Program-made: the position numbers and the translations under genes | Shown: positions 7,914-15,534 of the stretch, piece by piece | Numbering within the stretch: position 1 is the first letter of the stretch | Layout of the letters: each line of letters begins with the position of its first letter | The notes under the pieces: model-generated | Told to the model about the DNA's origin: nothing | The model's database searches: none | Seen by the model: only the letters and a program-made list of their open reading frames with translations | Source of the DNA: a virus | IMG/VR virus record: IMGVR_UViG_3300042390_000047 | Location: 1 to 29,293 of that record | Reading direction: 5' to 3' (one strand) | Length of the DNA: 29,293 nucleotides

Positions 7914-8674
7914 GATGCGTAGATCTCCCCAGAAGCAATGCCAGCACCATATCTAGTATTGGTCATGTAATCATATAAGCAGTCACCTGCTTGATACATT
8001 GTGTTGTTTAGTCTAAATTTAAATTCACCTAGGCTGGTAACATCTTTTTCTTTGTCATAGTCAATACGCACAATGGCAAATGCTAGATTATCCATGGTGT
8101 GATTGCTGGTCCAATTTGGCATAACACTATAAGCCGGATCCAATGCAGCATTGGTGTAGTATATGGGCACAACTGGATTGGCACTGCCATTTTTGTAGCA
8201 GTAGACTCGAATTAGTCCGTTGAGTTTGGTATTGGCTTCACCGCCATTGACATCACAGCCATAGTCTACAGTGATGCCATCACTTTGAAATATCAATTTT
8301 TGATCATTCCAATAGACATCTTCAAATTGTATTTCACTGGCTGATCCTGCACCTAGATTTAGATTACCTGTTACTTCGCTGAGTGTAAACACAAAATACA
8401 TTGTGGTATTATTGCTGTCTAACACAGCATCAGTGACCAGCCCACCTATTAGTGCTCGTCCATAGACCACAGGCACTTTGTTTTTAGGATCTGGATCTAC
8501 TTGTTGTCTTGTGGCGGGTGTATCTTTATTACTGTCTCTATTGATACTTTTACTAACTTGATTCAATACCAATCCAGAGACCACAGTTTTGGTCAATATA
8601 CTGCCTATTGAATTTCCACCGAGAAAGCCTTTGATACTGGATCCAAGATCTACAATGTCATCTATAAAACTCAT
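7910..8674 (-). CDS. Tail hub protein, N-terminal portion (254 aa)
   Basis: The protein carries DPDPKNKVPVVYGRALIGG, YFVFTLSEVTGNL and, near its end, CLYDYMTNTRYGAGI. These are the landmarks of the N-terminal part of the central tail hub (lambda gpJ-like) in siphophages. Homologues usually continue through a segment like SLSELNAFS into the PF13550-type domain. Here the frame stops after GEIYAS, and the SLSELNAFS-like text begins the next ORF in an ATGA overlap. Either the hub is assembled from separate chains or the split arose by insertion of the adhesin. The N-terminus has a hydrophobic Gly-rich stretch (IGSILTKTVVSGLVLNQV). Confidence 0.75.
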   Translation of the reverse strand: MSFIDDIVDLGSSIKGFLGGNSIGSILTKTVVSGLVLNQVSKSINRDSNKDTPATRQQVDPDPKNKVPVVYGRALIGGLVTDAVLDSNNTTMYFVFTLSEVTGNLNLGAGSASEIQFEDVYWNDQKLIFQSDGITVDYGCDVNGGEANTKLNGLIRVYCYKNGSANPVVPIYYTNAALDPAYSVMPNWTSNHTMDNLAFAIVRIDYDKEKDVTSLGEFKFRLNNTMYQAGDCLYDYMTNTRYGAGIASGEIYAS

Positions 8675-9285
8675 TTTTTAACTCCAAAGTCAAAATAACT
8701 ACCTACCAATCCTGGCACACGATCCATAGATAGATCACTGGGGTATAATTGTTTTTCACTTTCTGGATTGGTTCTACGTCCAGTGATCTTTCTTTCTAAT
8801 ACATCTACTACACTGGCACAGGTAAAACTCACAGTATTGGTGCTGACTCTGCCATCATAATTAAAGTCTTCAGTTAGGGTGTAATTGGTAATTATACCTT
8901 TGAACTTGCCTATGGGATTGCCACTTGTGCTTAACAATGCACCAGTGCTGTTGTCAATGATACCTCGATAGATATTGATAGTGCTGCCTTTAAACCTACT
9001 GTAGATTATCTGCAGTAAACTGGGACTGTCACTGGCAATGCCACTGATGCTGACAGTTAAATCATTGGCACTAACACGCAATTCACTGCTGGTGCCAGTT
9101 ATGCTTAACAAGTGACCAATGCTTGAATAAACTTCGCCAGCAACAGTAAATGCCTGCATTCTATCAGAAAATCTCAATGCTTGCGTGGTAAAACTAGCAC
9201 CGCTGCTACTTTTATATTTGCTGCAGATGATTTCAACAAACAATCCACTTTCAATATTGGTATATGAAGTTAAGTTAATAGGCAT
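8671..9285 (-). CDS. Minor tail protein near the tail tip (204 aa)
   Basis: This 204-residue beta-rich protein lies between the putative distal tail protein and the hub, where lambda has its minor tail proteins L and K and where DUF2163-type proteins are found in other phages. Recognisable stretches are SLLQIIYSRFKGSTINIYRG and TVSFTCASVVDVLERKITGR, with the sequence VLERKITGRRTN typical of tail-hub-attaching proteins. There are two Cys (ICSKY and TCASV), not in a metal-binding spacing. The gene overlaps both neighbours (TAATG at the start, ATGA at the end). The exact structural role is inferred from order. Confidence 0.6.
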   Translation of the reverse strand: MPINLTSYTNIESGLFVEIICSKYKSSSGASFTTQALRFSDRMQAFTVAGEVYSSIGHLLSITGTSSELRVSANDLTVSISGIASDSPSLLQIIYSRFKGSTINIYRGIIDNSTGALLSTSGNPIGKFKGIITNYTLTEDFNYDGRVSTNTVSFTCASVVDVLERKITGRRTNPESEKQLYPSDLSMDRVPGLVGSYFDFGVKK

Positions 9286-9902
9286 TAGGGCATGACCTCA
9301 TTGAATACAAATGATGAATCCCAACTTACTTGATCTCTAGCAAATAAACTATAACTAGGAAATTGTGTGCATATCACAGTGAATACACAGTTAGGACCTA
9401 CCCGCAAACTAACACCACTGGCGGTAGTATCTATGATTGGTCTATTGAGTGGCACGTTGTTTTGGTTAAATGCCACATCTTCTCGCACTTCGTAGACTTT
9501 GCCACTGCTGCCTAACTGTATCCAATCACCTGCACGGAATCTATATCCACTGCTGGTAGTTGGACTTGTGGTCAAAGTTAACGCAGTAGCACCTGTGCTA
9601 AAATTACAAACAAAGCCAGTAGAGTTGACCGAATCACCTTGATATTTGGCCAGCCAACTTTGACCACTGGTATTGAATTGAATAGTTCGGCTGGTAACAG
9701 TGCCATAATATGCTGAATCAGCAATGTATCCACGAATCTCTTGCCATGGAATACCATCTGGTAGTTTTACAGTAAATTTCCATGCTGGGTTGCCTCGACT
9801 CACAGCACGAACAATGCCACTGCGTGTTATTGAACTGGCAGCAATTCTTTTGTTTTCTATGCTGATTGATTCAGCATAATCTATAATCCATTGAAAGCTC
9901 AT
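9285..9902 (-). CDS. Putative distal tail (Dit-like) minor tail protein (205 aa)
   Basis: The gene follows directly after the tape measure, sharing a TAATG junction. This is the usual place of the distal tail protein that caps the tube and attaches the hub. The protein is about 205 residues, mostly beta, with motifs WIIDYAESISIENKR, RSGIVRAVSRGNPAWKFTV and RAGDWIQLGSSGKVYEV. The last is typical of a class of phage tail proteins with a small OB-like insertion. I do not see a catalytic motif. Assignment rests on position and on the GDWIQLG segment. Confidence 0.6.
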   Translation of the reverse strand: MSFQWIIDYAESISIENKRIAASSITRSGIVRAVSRGNPAWKFTVKLPDGIPWQEIRGYIADSAYYGTVTSRTIQFNTSGQSWLAKYQGDSVNSTGFVCNFSTGATALTLTTSPTTSSGYRFRAGDWIQLGSSGKVYEVREDVAFNQNNVPLNRPIIDTTASGVSLRVGPNCVFTVICTQFPSYSLFARDQVSWDSSFVFNEVMP

Positions 9903-12121
9903 TAATATCTCCCTGGTGTGCCTTTAGCACCTTGCATGGCCACAGCATGTATAAAACTTGGATCTCTGGCTATCATTGATTTGAAACTCATTGCATCTAC
10001 TGCATTGATGTTATAGGTCACAGATGTATTACCTAATCCTGCAGGCGATCCAGAAGATAACATGTTGTTAGGCAAAATGGTTCCACTAGTTTTTGGAATA
10101 AACAATTCTGGACCTTTTTCACCTACTACTGACAATTGGTTTGCTGGAATCATACCGCCAGCAGCATATCCTGGCAATCCCAATAATGCTGCACTTGCAG
10201 GTCCAGATAGATTATTATTTGACCCAACAGGACCAAATAATGAAGCAAATAAGTTTCTAGCCTGAGCACGTGCCATTTCGGCAATCATAGTGTTGACTAG
10301 ATCTTTAAAACTTAGTTTACCAGTTTTTACAAACTTAACCCAAGCATCTTCAAAGCCTGTGGTCAATGTTTGGAACAATGATGCTGCGGTATTTGCAGCA
10401 TTTCTTGTGTTTTCTAAATACTGATTATAGGCCTTGCTCCAGCCTATGTTAAAATTTTCTTGTCCTCTGATATCTAATTCTTGTTGTTGTTGTGTTAGAC
10501 CTACTCTTGCATCAATCTGTTGATTGATTTCAAATTCTTTTTGTAGTCTTTCAGCATAAGGCAAGTCTTTAATATTAGCAACTTGTTTTAATAAAGTTAT
10601 TCTTTGTTCTTCTAAATCAAACAATGCTTGTGCATTGGCTCTTTCTCTATCGGTGGCTGTTAGGTTATCTGACAAGAATTTATTTTTACGTTTTTGACTG
10701 TCTATTTGATTGTTTTGTTCAACATTTAATTGTCTAGAACTTTCAATAATGTCATTGATTCTTTTATCTTCGGCAGCCAATTCATCATTAGATTTTTGAC
10801 GCTGTGCTTCTAGTTCACTGTAAATTTTGGCATTCTGTTGCAGTCTTAGTTTAGCAACGTCATTAACAGATTTTAAATTAATCTCTTTGGTCTTGGCTGC
10901 AATTTCTAAATCTTTTTGTTCTTGACTAATCTTTTCTTTGCTGTTAATTTCTGAAATGGCTTTGAGTAATTCAGCACGGGCATTAACTTCCACAGCCACT
11001 ATATCATTGGCGCCTTTTAGTGCTATAAGTTTATTACTTTCAATTCTACTCTGTGCAATACGTTTTTCACTTTCGGCAATGGCTTTAAGTGTGGCTTCTG
11101 GAGTTGCACCAAATCCACCAGCGTCACCGTCACGTGCGCCTTCAGCCCCAGCACGTGTTCTATAACCAGCCATTAGTTTTTCTTGTTCGGCATATCTCTG
11201 TCGTTGTGCTAAAAATGCTTTTTCTTCAGCGGTCATTTGACGCTGCATCCAGTCAGGCAAATTTACTGCTCCAGGCTCGTTTGAAAATAATGGTTGCCCT
11301 GGAGCAGTTGCTGGTCTTGATGTTAAACCTTTTTTGTTTAATTCTGCTTCAGTATCTTGTCTTTTCTTTTCATAAGCGTCTATAGCTGTAAATGCTTTTT
11401 CAGCCTGCTCAGCAACGCTACCAAAGAAAGTAATAAGTGTTCTTGATAGTCTGTCACGAATGCGGTCAATTGCGTCATTGTAAGCATCAAGTTTTTTAAT
11501 GTCCTCATCAGCAACAGGATCTCGCAATGCACTTAATTTTGATAACTCAAGTTTATTAATATTTTTACCAAGAATATCTACAGCAGCTGCATAAGCCTGT
11601 TGTGTAATTTCACCACGCTGTGCTTTTTCTGTAATGTCTTGTAGTATAGCACCTGTTGGACGAATCTTACCATTAGCATCTGTAACAAATACACCTAAGT
11701 CTCTAAATGCCTGTTGTAGTTTTTCATTACCGCCAGCTGCTTCTTGAACACTTTGATTTAACTTAGATAATATTATTCTAGTATCTTCTGCTTTGCCGCC
11801 AGCAGCAATAAGACTTGTTTGAAAATTTTGTATTTGGCCAGTGGCAATGCCAGTGGCTCCTGAAATATCGCTCAGATCACCAGCAATCTGTAATGCTTTG
11901 CCACCTAAGGCAGCAAATGCTGTTGCTGCCAAACTAGCAGCAACGCCTAGTGGTCCTAGTTTACCAATAATGCCATTAATAGTATTACCCAATGGTCCGC
12001 CTACTTGACTGAGATCAGTTATGTCTTTTTTAAGGTTACCTATATCTGCACTAACAGATTTGATCTTGCCTTCACCTTCAACGGTTATTCTTAGTTTTAC
12101 ATCTTCTACTGTTGTAGCCAT
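9902..12121 (-). CDS. Tail tape measure protein (739 aa)
   Basis: The protein sets tail length and is expelled into the host during DNA injection. Residues 1-40 form a coil-like start. Residues about 48-85 are a hydrophobic Gly/Ala segment (INGIIGKLGPLGVAASLAAT), typical of tape measures. Residues 330-560 are long, highly charged coiled coil. The segment WVKFVKTGKLSFKDLVNTM near residue 615 matches the lambda gpH C-terminal domain (Tape_meas_lam_C). A final Gly-rich part has GEKGPELFIP, a motif common to tape measures. At 739 residues it predicts a tail of moderate length. An AAGGAA site precedes the start. It follows the chaperone genes and the gp10-like gene, the normal order. Confidence 0.93.
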   Translation of the reverse strand: MATTVEDVKLRITVEGEGKIKSVSADIGNLKKDITDLSQVGGPLGNTINGIIGKLGPLGVAASLAATAFAALGGKALQIAGDLSDISGATGIATGQIQNFQTSLIAAGGKAEDTRIILSKLNQSVQEAAGGNEKLQQAFRDLGVFVTDANGKIRPTGAILQDITEKAQRGEITQQAYAAAVDILGKNINKLELSKLSALRDPVADEDIKKLDAYNDAIDRIRDRLSRTLITFFGSVAEQAEKAFTAIDAYEKKRQDTEAELNKKGLTSRPATAPGQPLFSNEPGAVNLPDWMQRQMTAEEKAFLAQRQRYAEQEKLMAGYRTRAGAEGARDGDAGGFGATPEATLKAIAESEKRIAQSRIESNKLIALKGANDIVAVEVNARAELLKAISEINSKEKISQEQKDLEIAAKTKEINLKSVNDVAKLRLQQNAKIYSELEAQRQKSNDELAAEDKRINDIIESSRQLNVEQNNQIDSQKRKNKFLSDNLTATDRERANAQALFDLEEQRITLLKQVANIKDLPYAERLQKEFEINQQIDARVGLTQQQQELDIRGQENFNIGWSKAYNQYLENTRNAANTAASLFQTLTTGFEDAWVKFVKTGKLSFKDLVNTMIAEMARAQARNLFASLFGPVGSNNNLSGPASAALLGLPGYAAGGMIPANQLSVVGEKGPELFIPKTSGTILPNNMLSSGSPAGLGNTSVTYNINAVDAMSFKSMIARDPSFIHAVAMQGAKGTPGRY

Positions 12122-12132
12122 CGCTCGCTTCC

Positions 12133-12408
12133 TTATTTTAATACATTTCTAATGTATTGTTGTATATGATCTATAGTTGGTTTACTCATACCATCATTGG
12201 CTTGACTACTCCAACCCCGATTTAATCTACCAGCGTAGGCATAATCAGCATGTATGCTATCACTGCCTTGCTTACGTGTGTTTCTTTTTGCATTACCTGA
12301 GTCAACGGGCGTAATAGATTTGAAATGATTAAAAGCAACATCCAATAGTTTTTTTTGATCTAAACTTTGTTCAATCTGTTTTAATCTATTTGCAATTTCG
12401 TTGGCCAT
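12133..12408 (-). CDS. HK97 gp10-like morphogenesis protein (91 aa)
   Basis: A short protein with FKSITPVDSGNAKRNT, ADYAYAGRLNRGW and a terminal SKPTIDHIQQYI. The order TPVDSG, then YAxxLNxG, then KPT matches HK97 gp10-type proteins, which act at the head-tail joint or in tail completion. The position between the tail assembly chaperone and the tape measure is unusual for that family, which normally lies before the major tail protein. The start shares one base with the stop of the frameshift extension (TAATG), and an AAGGAG site lies 6 bases upstream. Function is inferred from a weak motif match. Confidence 0.5.
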   Translation of the reverse strand: MANEIANRLKQIEQSLDQKKLLDVAFNHFKSITPVDSGNAKRNTRKQGSDSIHADYAYAGRLNRGWSSQANDGMSKPTIDHIQQYIRNVLK

Positions 12409-12961
12409 TATGACTCCTTCGCTCGCTTCAGCATATCTAACATAGTTTCTTGACTTAACTTAGGAACAGACTTAATTCCATTTGCTTCATCATATTTTTT
12501 ATTTTCCCAAGACATCATTAAATCCATAACCATTACATCGTAGGTCGAAGCAGTGTCTCTAACATAACTTGGTAGTTGCCCATATGTTTTTGCCAATGCT
12601 CCTATGGTAATTAATTCAACTGTTCGCCAGTCGCTGGTGTCGATGTCTTGGGTTTTGATTTTCCCAAAAAATCATTAATCCTCACCAAAATAGCAAGAGT
12701 GATATCTACTGGAAAAACTTCATCCGGACCCAGCGCAGGTTTACCATCATCTTTTAAGATTAATTTACGCAGCAATTCATTTAGAAGATTACCATCTTCA
12801 CTCTGCTGTAGTCTATAAAAGTTAAAATAGGTGCTGATATCCATTTCATCCATAATGCAAAATGAAATGGGTTCACCGCCATAATTCTTAATGAGATCAG
12901 GGTCGATGATTTCTAACTTTTCAAGTTTGGGTTTTTTAGCAAATTCGCTAATATTTTTCAT
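12408..12961 (-). CDS. Tail assembly chaperone, -1 frameshift fusion (G-T type, 184 aa)
   Basis: Reading from 12961, a -1 shift at GGGAAAA (12665-12659) leaves the 116-residue frame after residue 101. It enters the frame that ends at 12408, giving 101 + 83 = 184 residues. No stop occurs between the shift point and MAKTYGQLPSYVRD-like text. The downstream frame has no ATG start of its own near its beginning; its first candidate is a TTG at 12596 with no clear ribosome site. This is the classical arrangement of lambda G and G-T chaperones, which bind the tape measure and recruit tail tube protein. The protein itself is unlike lambda's in sequence. Confidence 0.8.
12611..12961 (-). CDS. Tail assembly chaperone, unshifted product (G type, 116 aa)
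   Basis: This acidic 116-residue protein begins MKNISEFAKKPKLEKLEI and has the helical core STYFNFYRLQQSEDGNLLNELLRKLIL. Located between the major tail protein and the tape measure, it fits the G-type chaperone that coats the tape measure before tube polymerisation. The last 15 residues (SKPKTSTPATGEQLN) are encoded only in the unshifted frame. Start at the ATG 12959-12961, 5 bases after the stop of the 57-residue gene, whose AAAGGA end supplies the ribosome site. Confidence 0.8.
   Translation of the reverse strand: MKNISEFAKKPKLEKLEIIDPDLIKNYGGEPISFCIMDEMDISTYFNFYRLQQSEDGNLLNELLRKLILKDDGKPALGPDEVFPVDITLAILVRINDFLGKSKPKTSTPATGEQLN
12659..12665 (-). promoter_or_regulatory. Programmed -1 frameshift site G GGA AAA
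   Basis: The minus strand reads TTG GGA AAA TCA in the chaperone frame, so the heptamer G GGA AAA fits the X XXY YYZ rule exactly. It differs from the lambda site G GGA AAG only in the last base. About 24 bases downstream lies a small hairpin (CCAG CGA CTGG, extended by one more C-G pair across a mismatch) that could help pausing. Confidence 0.8.
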
Positions 12962-12966
12962 ATCTT

Positions 12967-13140
12967 TTAATCCTTTGTTCTTTCAATCAGTGTGTTGGCT
13001 ACAACTAATAGGAAACCTATCCTACTATTAGCCTTGTTAAGATCTCTTTGGGCACAGGCCACTTCATTACGAGCCTTGGCAAGTTCTGCTAATAAACTAA
13101 TCAGCAGTTCATCGTCTGACTTTGAATCTAGTATGTCCAT
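12967..13140 (-). CDS. Unknown small coiled-coil protein (57 aa)
   Basis: A short ORF of 57 residues begins MDILDSKSDDELLISLLAEL, continues with AKARNEVACAQRDLNKANSR and ends ERTKD. The AAGGAAG ribosome site lies 4 bases from the ATG. The sequence is strongly helical with a heptad pattern in the first 40 residues, then a short hydrophobic stretch GFLLVVANTLI. It is placed between the major tail protein and the chaperone, behind its own terminator and CTAAATAT motif. I do not recognise a family. It could be a further chaperone-type partner of the tail, but that is only a guess from location. Confidence 0.65.
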   Translation of the reverse strand: MDILDSKSDDELLISLLAELAKARNEVACAQRDLNKANSRIGFLLVVANTLIERTKD

Positions 13141-13157
13141 TAATCTTCCTTACAGTG

Positions 13158-13165
13158 ATATTTAG
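13158..13165 (-). promoter_or_regulatory. CTAAATAT motif, candidate promoter element
   Basis: The minus strand reads GCACTAAATATCACTG, 11 bases after the terminator stem at 13177 and 17 bases before the ATG at 13140. The first nine bases are identical to the motif at 3895-3902 in its longer form (GCACTAAATA). Confidence 0.35.
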
Positions 13166-13170
13166 TGCTG

Positions 13171-13202
13171 AAATGAAAATAGGGCCATAAAAGACCCTAT
13201 TT
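13171..13202 (-). terminator. Terminator after the major tail protein gene
   Basis: An eight-pair stem, AAATAGGG at 13195-13202 (minus-strand order) with CCCTATTT at 13177-13184, has a 10-base loop and is followed by TCATTTC. It lies 18 bases past the major tail gene. It probably limits transcription into the chaperone and tape measure genes, so that tube protein is made in excess. Confidence 0.7.
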
Positions 13203-13219
13203 GCATTACCTAGGTTTAA

Positions 13220-13735
13220 TTAGGATGTTGCCACTAGGTATTCGCCAGTCACTGTGATAGTTATTGGTGATACCCATACTGGTGCGTCTGCTGATAAAGT
13301 TGGTGCAAGACCTGTAATGTAACCTCGACCTTTTAAAACTCTGTCTGTAGATGAGTTTTCACGCATCTTAAGAGTAAAAGCAATAAAAGTCTTGTTACGG
13401 CTACAGCCTAACAAACCTTGTTCAGCAATAGTGCCGCTTTGAGCAGCAGCAAGTGTAGTGCCAAAGAAACTTGCGTCATCAACAACAATGTTCATAGACA
13501 ATGAATTTGTTGAAGTTGTAGCAATTTGTTGCTTGGCTGTAGAGTCTAGTTGACTCCATGTGAATACGTCATTGGCTGCATTAACTGTAACATCCTGAAT
13601 GGCTGGAACAGTAAGTGCTGATGCTCCAAGAGCGATTGCCGTTGGAGGATCTCCTGTGATTGTGGATGCTGACACAGTGTCAATTGATAAAACAATTTGA
13701 CTTGCTGTGCCTGGTCCTGGTGAAATGTATGCCAT
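13220..13735 (-). CDS. Major tail tube protein (171 aa)
   Basis: A 171-residue all-beta protein begins MAYISPGPGTASQIVLSIDT and has VTVNAANDVFTWSQLDSTAK, a segment with VDDASFFGTTLA, then LKGRGYITGLAPTLSADAPV and a terminal VTGEYLVATS. The pattern (an early strand, a loop with an Asp-rich test, then GRGYITGL and VxFSxxxxxTGxxxx-like close) fits siphophage tail tube proteins that stack as hexamers around the tape measure. An AAGGAG ribosome site lies 7 bases upstream of the ATG. A terminator follows it and the chaperone genes come next, the expected order for a tube protein. I rely on position more than on motif. Confidence 0.75.
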   Translation of the reverse strand: MAYISPGPGTASQIVLSIDTVSASTITGDPPTAIALGASALTVPAIQDVTVNAANDVFTWSQLDSTAKQQIATTSTNSLSMNIVVDDASFFGTTLAAAQSGTIAEQGLLGCSRNKTFIAFTLKMRENSSTDRVLKGRGYITGLAPTLSADAPVWVSPITITVTGEYLVATS

Positions 13736-13745
13736 GTTGGCTCCT

Positions 13746-14138
13746 TTATATAATTGTTGTGAATCGAAATTCTAACTCTGTAATCAGTAGGTCTTCTTCA
13801 AAAGTAGTTGATATCACACAGTCACGACGGGTTACGCCAGTAATTGCAGAATAATCTTTGGCTGCTCTTAAACTTGTGACCACTGTGTCATAGTTAGGGG
13901 GTAATTGTTTAGCATCTGATGCAAAGTAGACACGAACTGATGCAATTTCAGAATCGACTTGAACTCCATCCAAAGTAACAATAAGAGGCTCATTAGTAAA
14001 CTCTGTGCGATCCACATAGATTCTTTTGGCGTTCTTTTGATACAGGGGAACTCCTGAACTGGAATAAGGTAACTCTTGACTTAGGATAAATGCACCTAAG
14101 TTTTGAGTTCCAATATAATCAATTAGTAGTTGTCTCAT
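13746..14138 (-). CDS. Neck or tail completion protein (130 aa)
   Basis: A 130-residue protein begins MRQLLIDYIGTQNLGAFILS, with IYVDRTEFTNEPLIVTLDG and a strand-rich C-terminal end (EEDLLITELEFRFTTI). It lies between the head-tail connector and the tail tube protein, where siphophages encode tail completion or terminator proteins. The start overlaps the connector gene by 4 bases (ATGA), so it is likely coupled. I do not recognise the family firmly; the place suggests a ring that closes the tail or joins it to the head. Confidence 0.5.
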   Translation of the reverse strand: MRQLLIDYIGTQNLGAFILSQELPYSSSGVPLYQKNAKRIYVDRTEFTNEPLIVTLDGVQVDSEIASVRVYFASDAKQLPPNYDTVVTSLRAAKDYSAITGVTRRDCVISTTFEEDLLITELEFRFTTII

Positions 14139-14644
14139 CTTACTCTCTTCAAGTTTATCAATCCTGGTGTGCGTTCTGAGCTAGTAACCGTTCCTGAGTT
14201 ATCAAAATCATACCAATCTCCTGCTTCAACTAGTTCACTGAATAGTGCATCGGCTCTGTTGGTATAGTAGCCCATCTTTTGACGCTCTGCTGTTTCTTGA
14301 TTAGAGAAGTCAGCAATGCTGGGCAAAATATAGTCTGCTAGTGCAACATAGACACAGAGTTCAGTGAAGTCGCTTTGACGAAGTTTGATATAGTTAGGAT
14401 TCAGTGCTGGTATGTCTGCTACAGTATTGATTGCAACACTAGTATTGCGATCTCTAAAGTAACTTCTCCACCATGCACTGGTTCTCAGTTTGGTCAATAT
14501 ACGATCAGTAGCACGAACCAAGAGTGGTTCAACTACATCATCAGAAAGGCCTTCATTTACTTCAAACAAGCGTTGATCCTGTTGTAGGACGTCTGAGTAT
14601 TCAGCAAAGCTGACTACTGTCGAGTTTTCAGTTACGAAAGCCAT
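14135..14644 (-). CDS. Head-tail connector / adaptor protein (169 aa)
   Basis: The protein has an early helix set (VVEPLLVRATDRILTKLRTS, WWRSYFRDR) and a second helix pair (TELCVYVALADYILPSIADF, AERQKMGYYTNRADALFSEL). This is the helical pattern of gp6-like head-tail adaptors that bind under the portal. At 169 residues it is of suitable length. It lies immediately after the major capsid protein, 12 bases downstream, with an AGGAG-type site. Function is inferred from fold pattern and order. Confidence 0.6.
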   Translation of the reverse strand: MAFVTENSTVVSFAEYSDVLQQDQRLFEVNEGLSDDVVEPLLVRATDRILTKLRTSAWWRSYFRDRNTSVAINTVADIPALNPNYIKLRQSDFTELCVYVALADYILPSIADFSNQETAERQKMGYYTNRADALFSELVEAGDWYDFDNSGTVTSSERTPGLINLKRVR

Positions 14645-14656
14645 TCCTGTCTCCTA

Positions 14657-15514
14657 TTAGATGCTAGCGTCAAACTTCAAATAACGGCCTAGGCTGTCTT
14701 GAAGTTCGCCAACACCGTAGTGACAAGCTGCTACAACTTCTGTAGACAAGTAGTCAATACGACGAGCAGTTTCGATGGTTACATCACCAATCATAGCGAG
14801 ACCTAATGCGTCTCTGTGGAACACGGCACCTGGGAAGTCACCAGCGTTAGTAACATAGTCAATGTTACTTGTTTCATAGACAGGAATTCCAGCTAATTTC
14901 ATAACGAAGCCTTCACGCATGGCTTCATTACCAACTTCACTGTAAGCACCCATAGAGAATGCAGCAGTGCTTCCGCCCAATGTCAATGCAGCCTTCAAGT
15001 CATAAGCGACTTCTGGGTGCAATACACAAACCATACCATCTAAGCTAACGCCAGCACCGCGCAATTTTGCAACTGAGTTGAAAATGCTTGCGGCTGTAAC
15101 TTGGCCTGTGTAGTCGCCTACACCATTAGAGAAGCTAGCGAACAATGCTGTCAAGTCTTTGTCAATCTTACGAGCAATACCTTCACCGAATAAACGGCCT
15201 AGGTCGGCTACTACGTTGCTTGCTGAACCAGCAACTGACAAGTCAGTAACCATAGTGCGGATAGCGTTGGTTGCCACTGTCAATGTTGCACCACTTGTAG
15301 ATACTTCAGTGTTGCTGATGATATCACCTTCAGTGATAGCGGCTGCTGAAATCTGTGGATACACAGGAACAGTAACTGTCTTACCTTGACCAGGAGCCAA
15401 AGTGTAATTCTTAACGAGACCACGCATGATACTGCGCTCGTTTGCTACGAACATTGCTTCTGCAACAATGCTAGGTAACAGGTCATTTAGTGTTGTGGTT
15501 GTTGAACCGGCCAT
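14657..15514 (-). CDS. Major capsid protein (285 aa)
   Basis: The protein begins MAGSTTTTLNDLLPSIVAEA and is 285 residues long, with PGQGKTVTVPVYPQISAAAI, the segment VATNAIRTMVTDLSVAGSAS, VCVLHPEVAYDLKAAL, and near the end GDVTIETARRIDYLSTEVVA. This order (an early helix, a beta strand with QGKTVTVP, VxHP after the spine helix, then TxRxxDxxxxxV) fits HK97-fold capsid proteins of marine phages. It follows the scaffold gene by 20 bases, with a strong AAGGAAAA ribosome site. There is no prohead protease next to it, and the short N-terminus has no obvious delta domain, in line with a separate scaffold. Confidence 0.88.
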   Translation of the reverse strand: MAGSTTTTLNDLLPSIVAEAMFVANERSIMRGLVKNYTLAPGQGKTVTVPVYPQISAAAITEGDIISNTEVSTSGATLTVATNAIRTMVTDLSVAGSASNVVADLGRLFGEGIARKIDKDLTALFASFSNGVGDYTGQVTAASIFNSVAKLRGAGVSLDGMVCVLHPEVAYDLKAALTLGGSTAAFSMGAYSEVGNEAMREGFVMKLAGIPVYETSNIDYVTNAGDFPGAVFHRDALGLAMIGDVTIETARRIDYLSTEVVAACHYGVGELQDSLGRYLKFDASI

Positions 15515-15534
15515 GATATATTTTCCTTATAATG

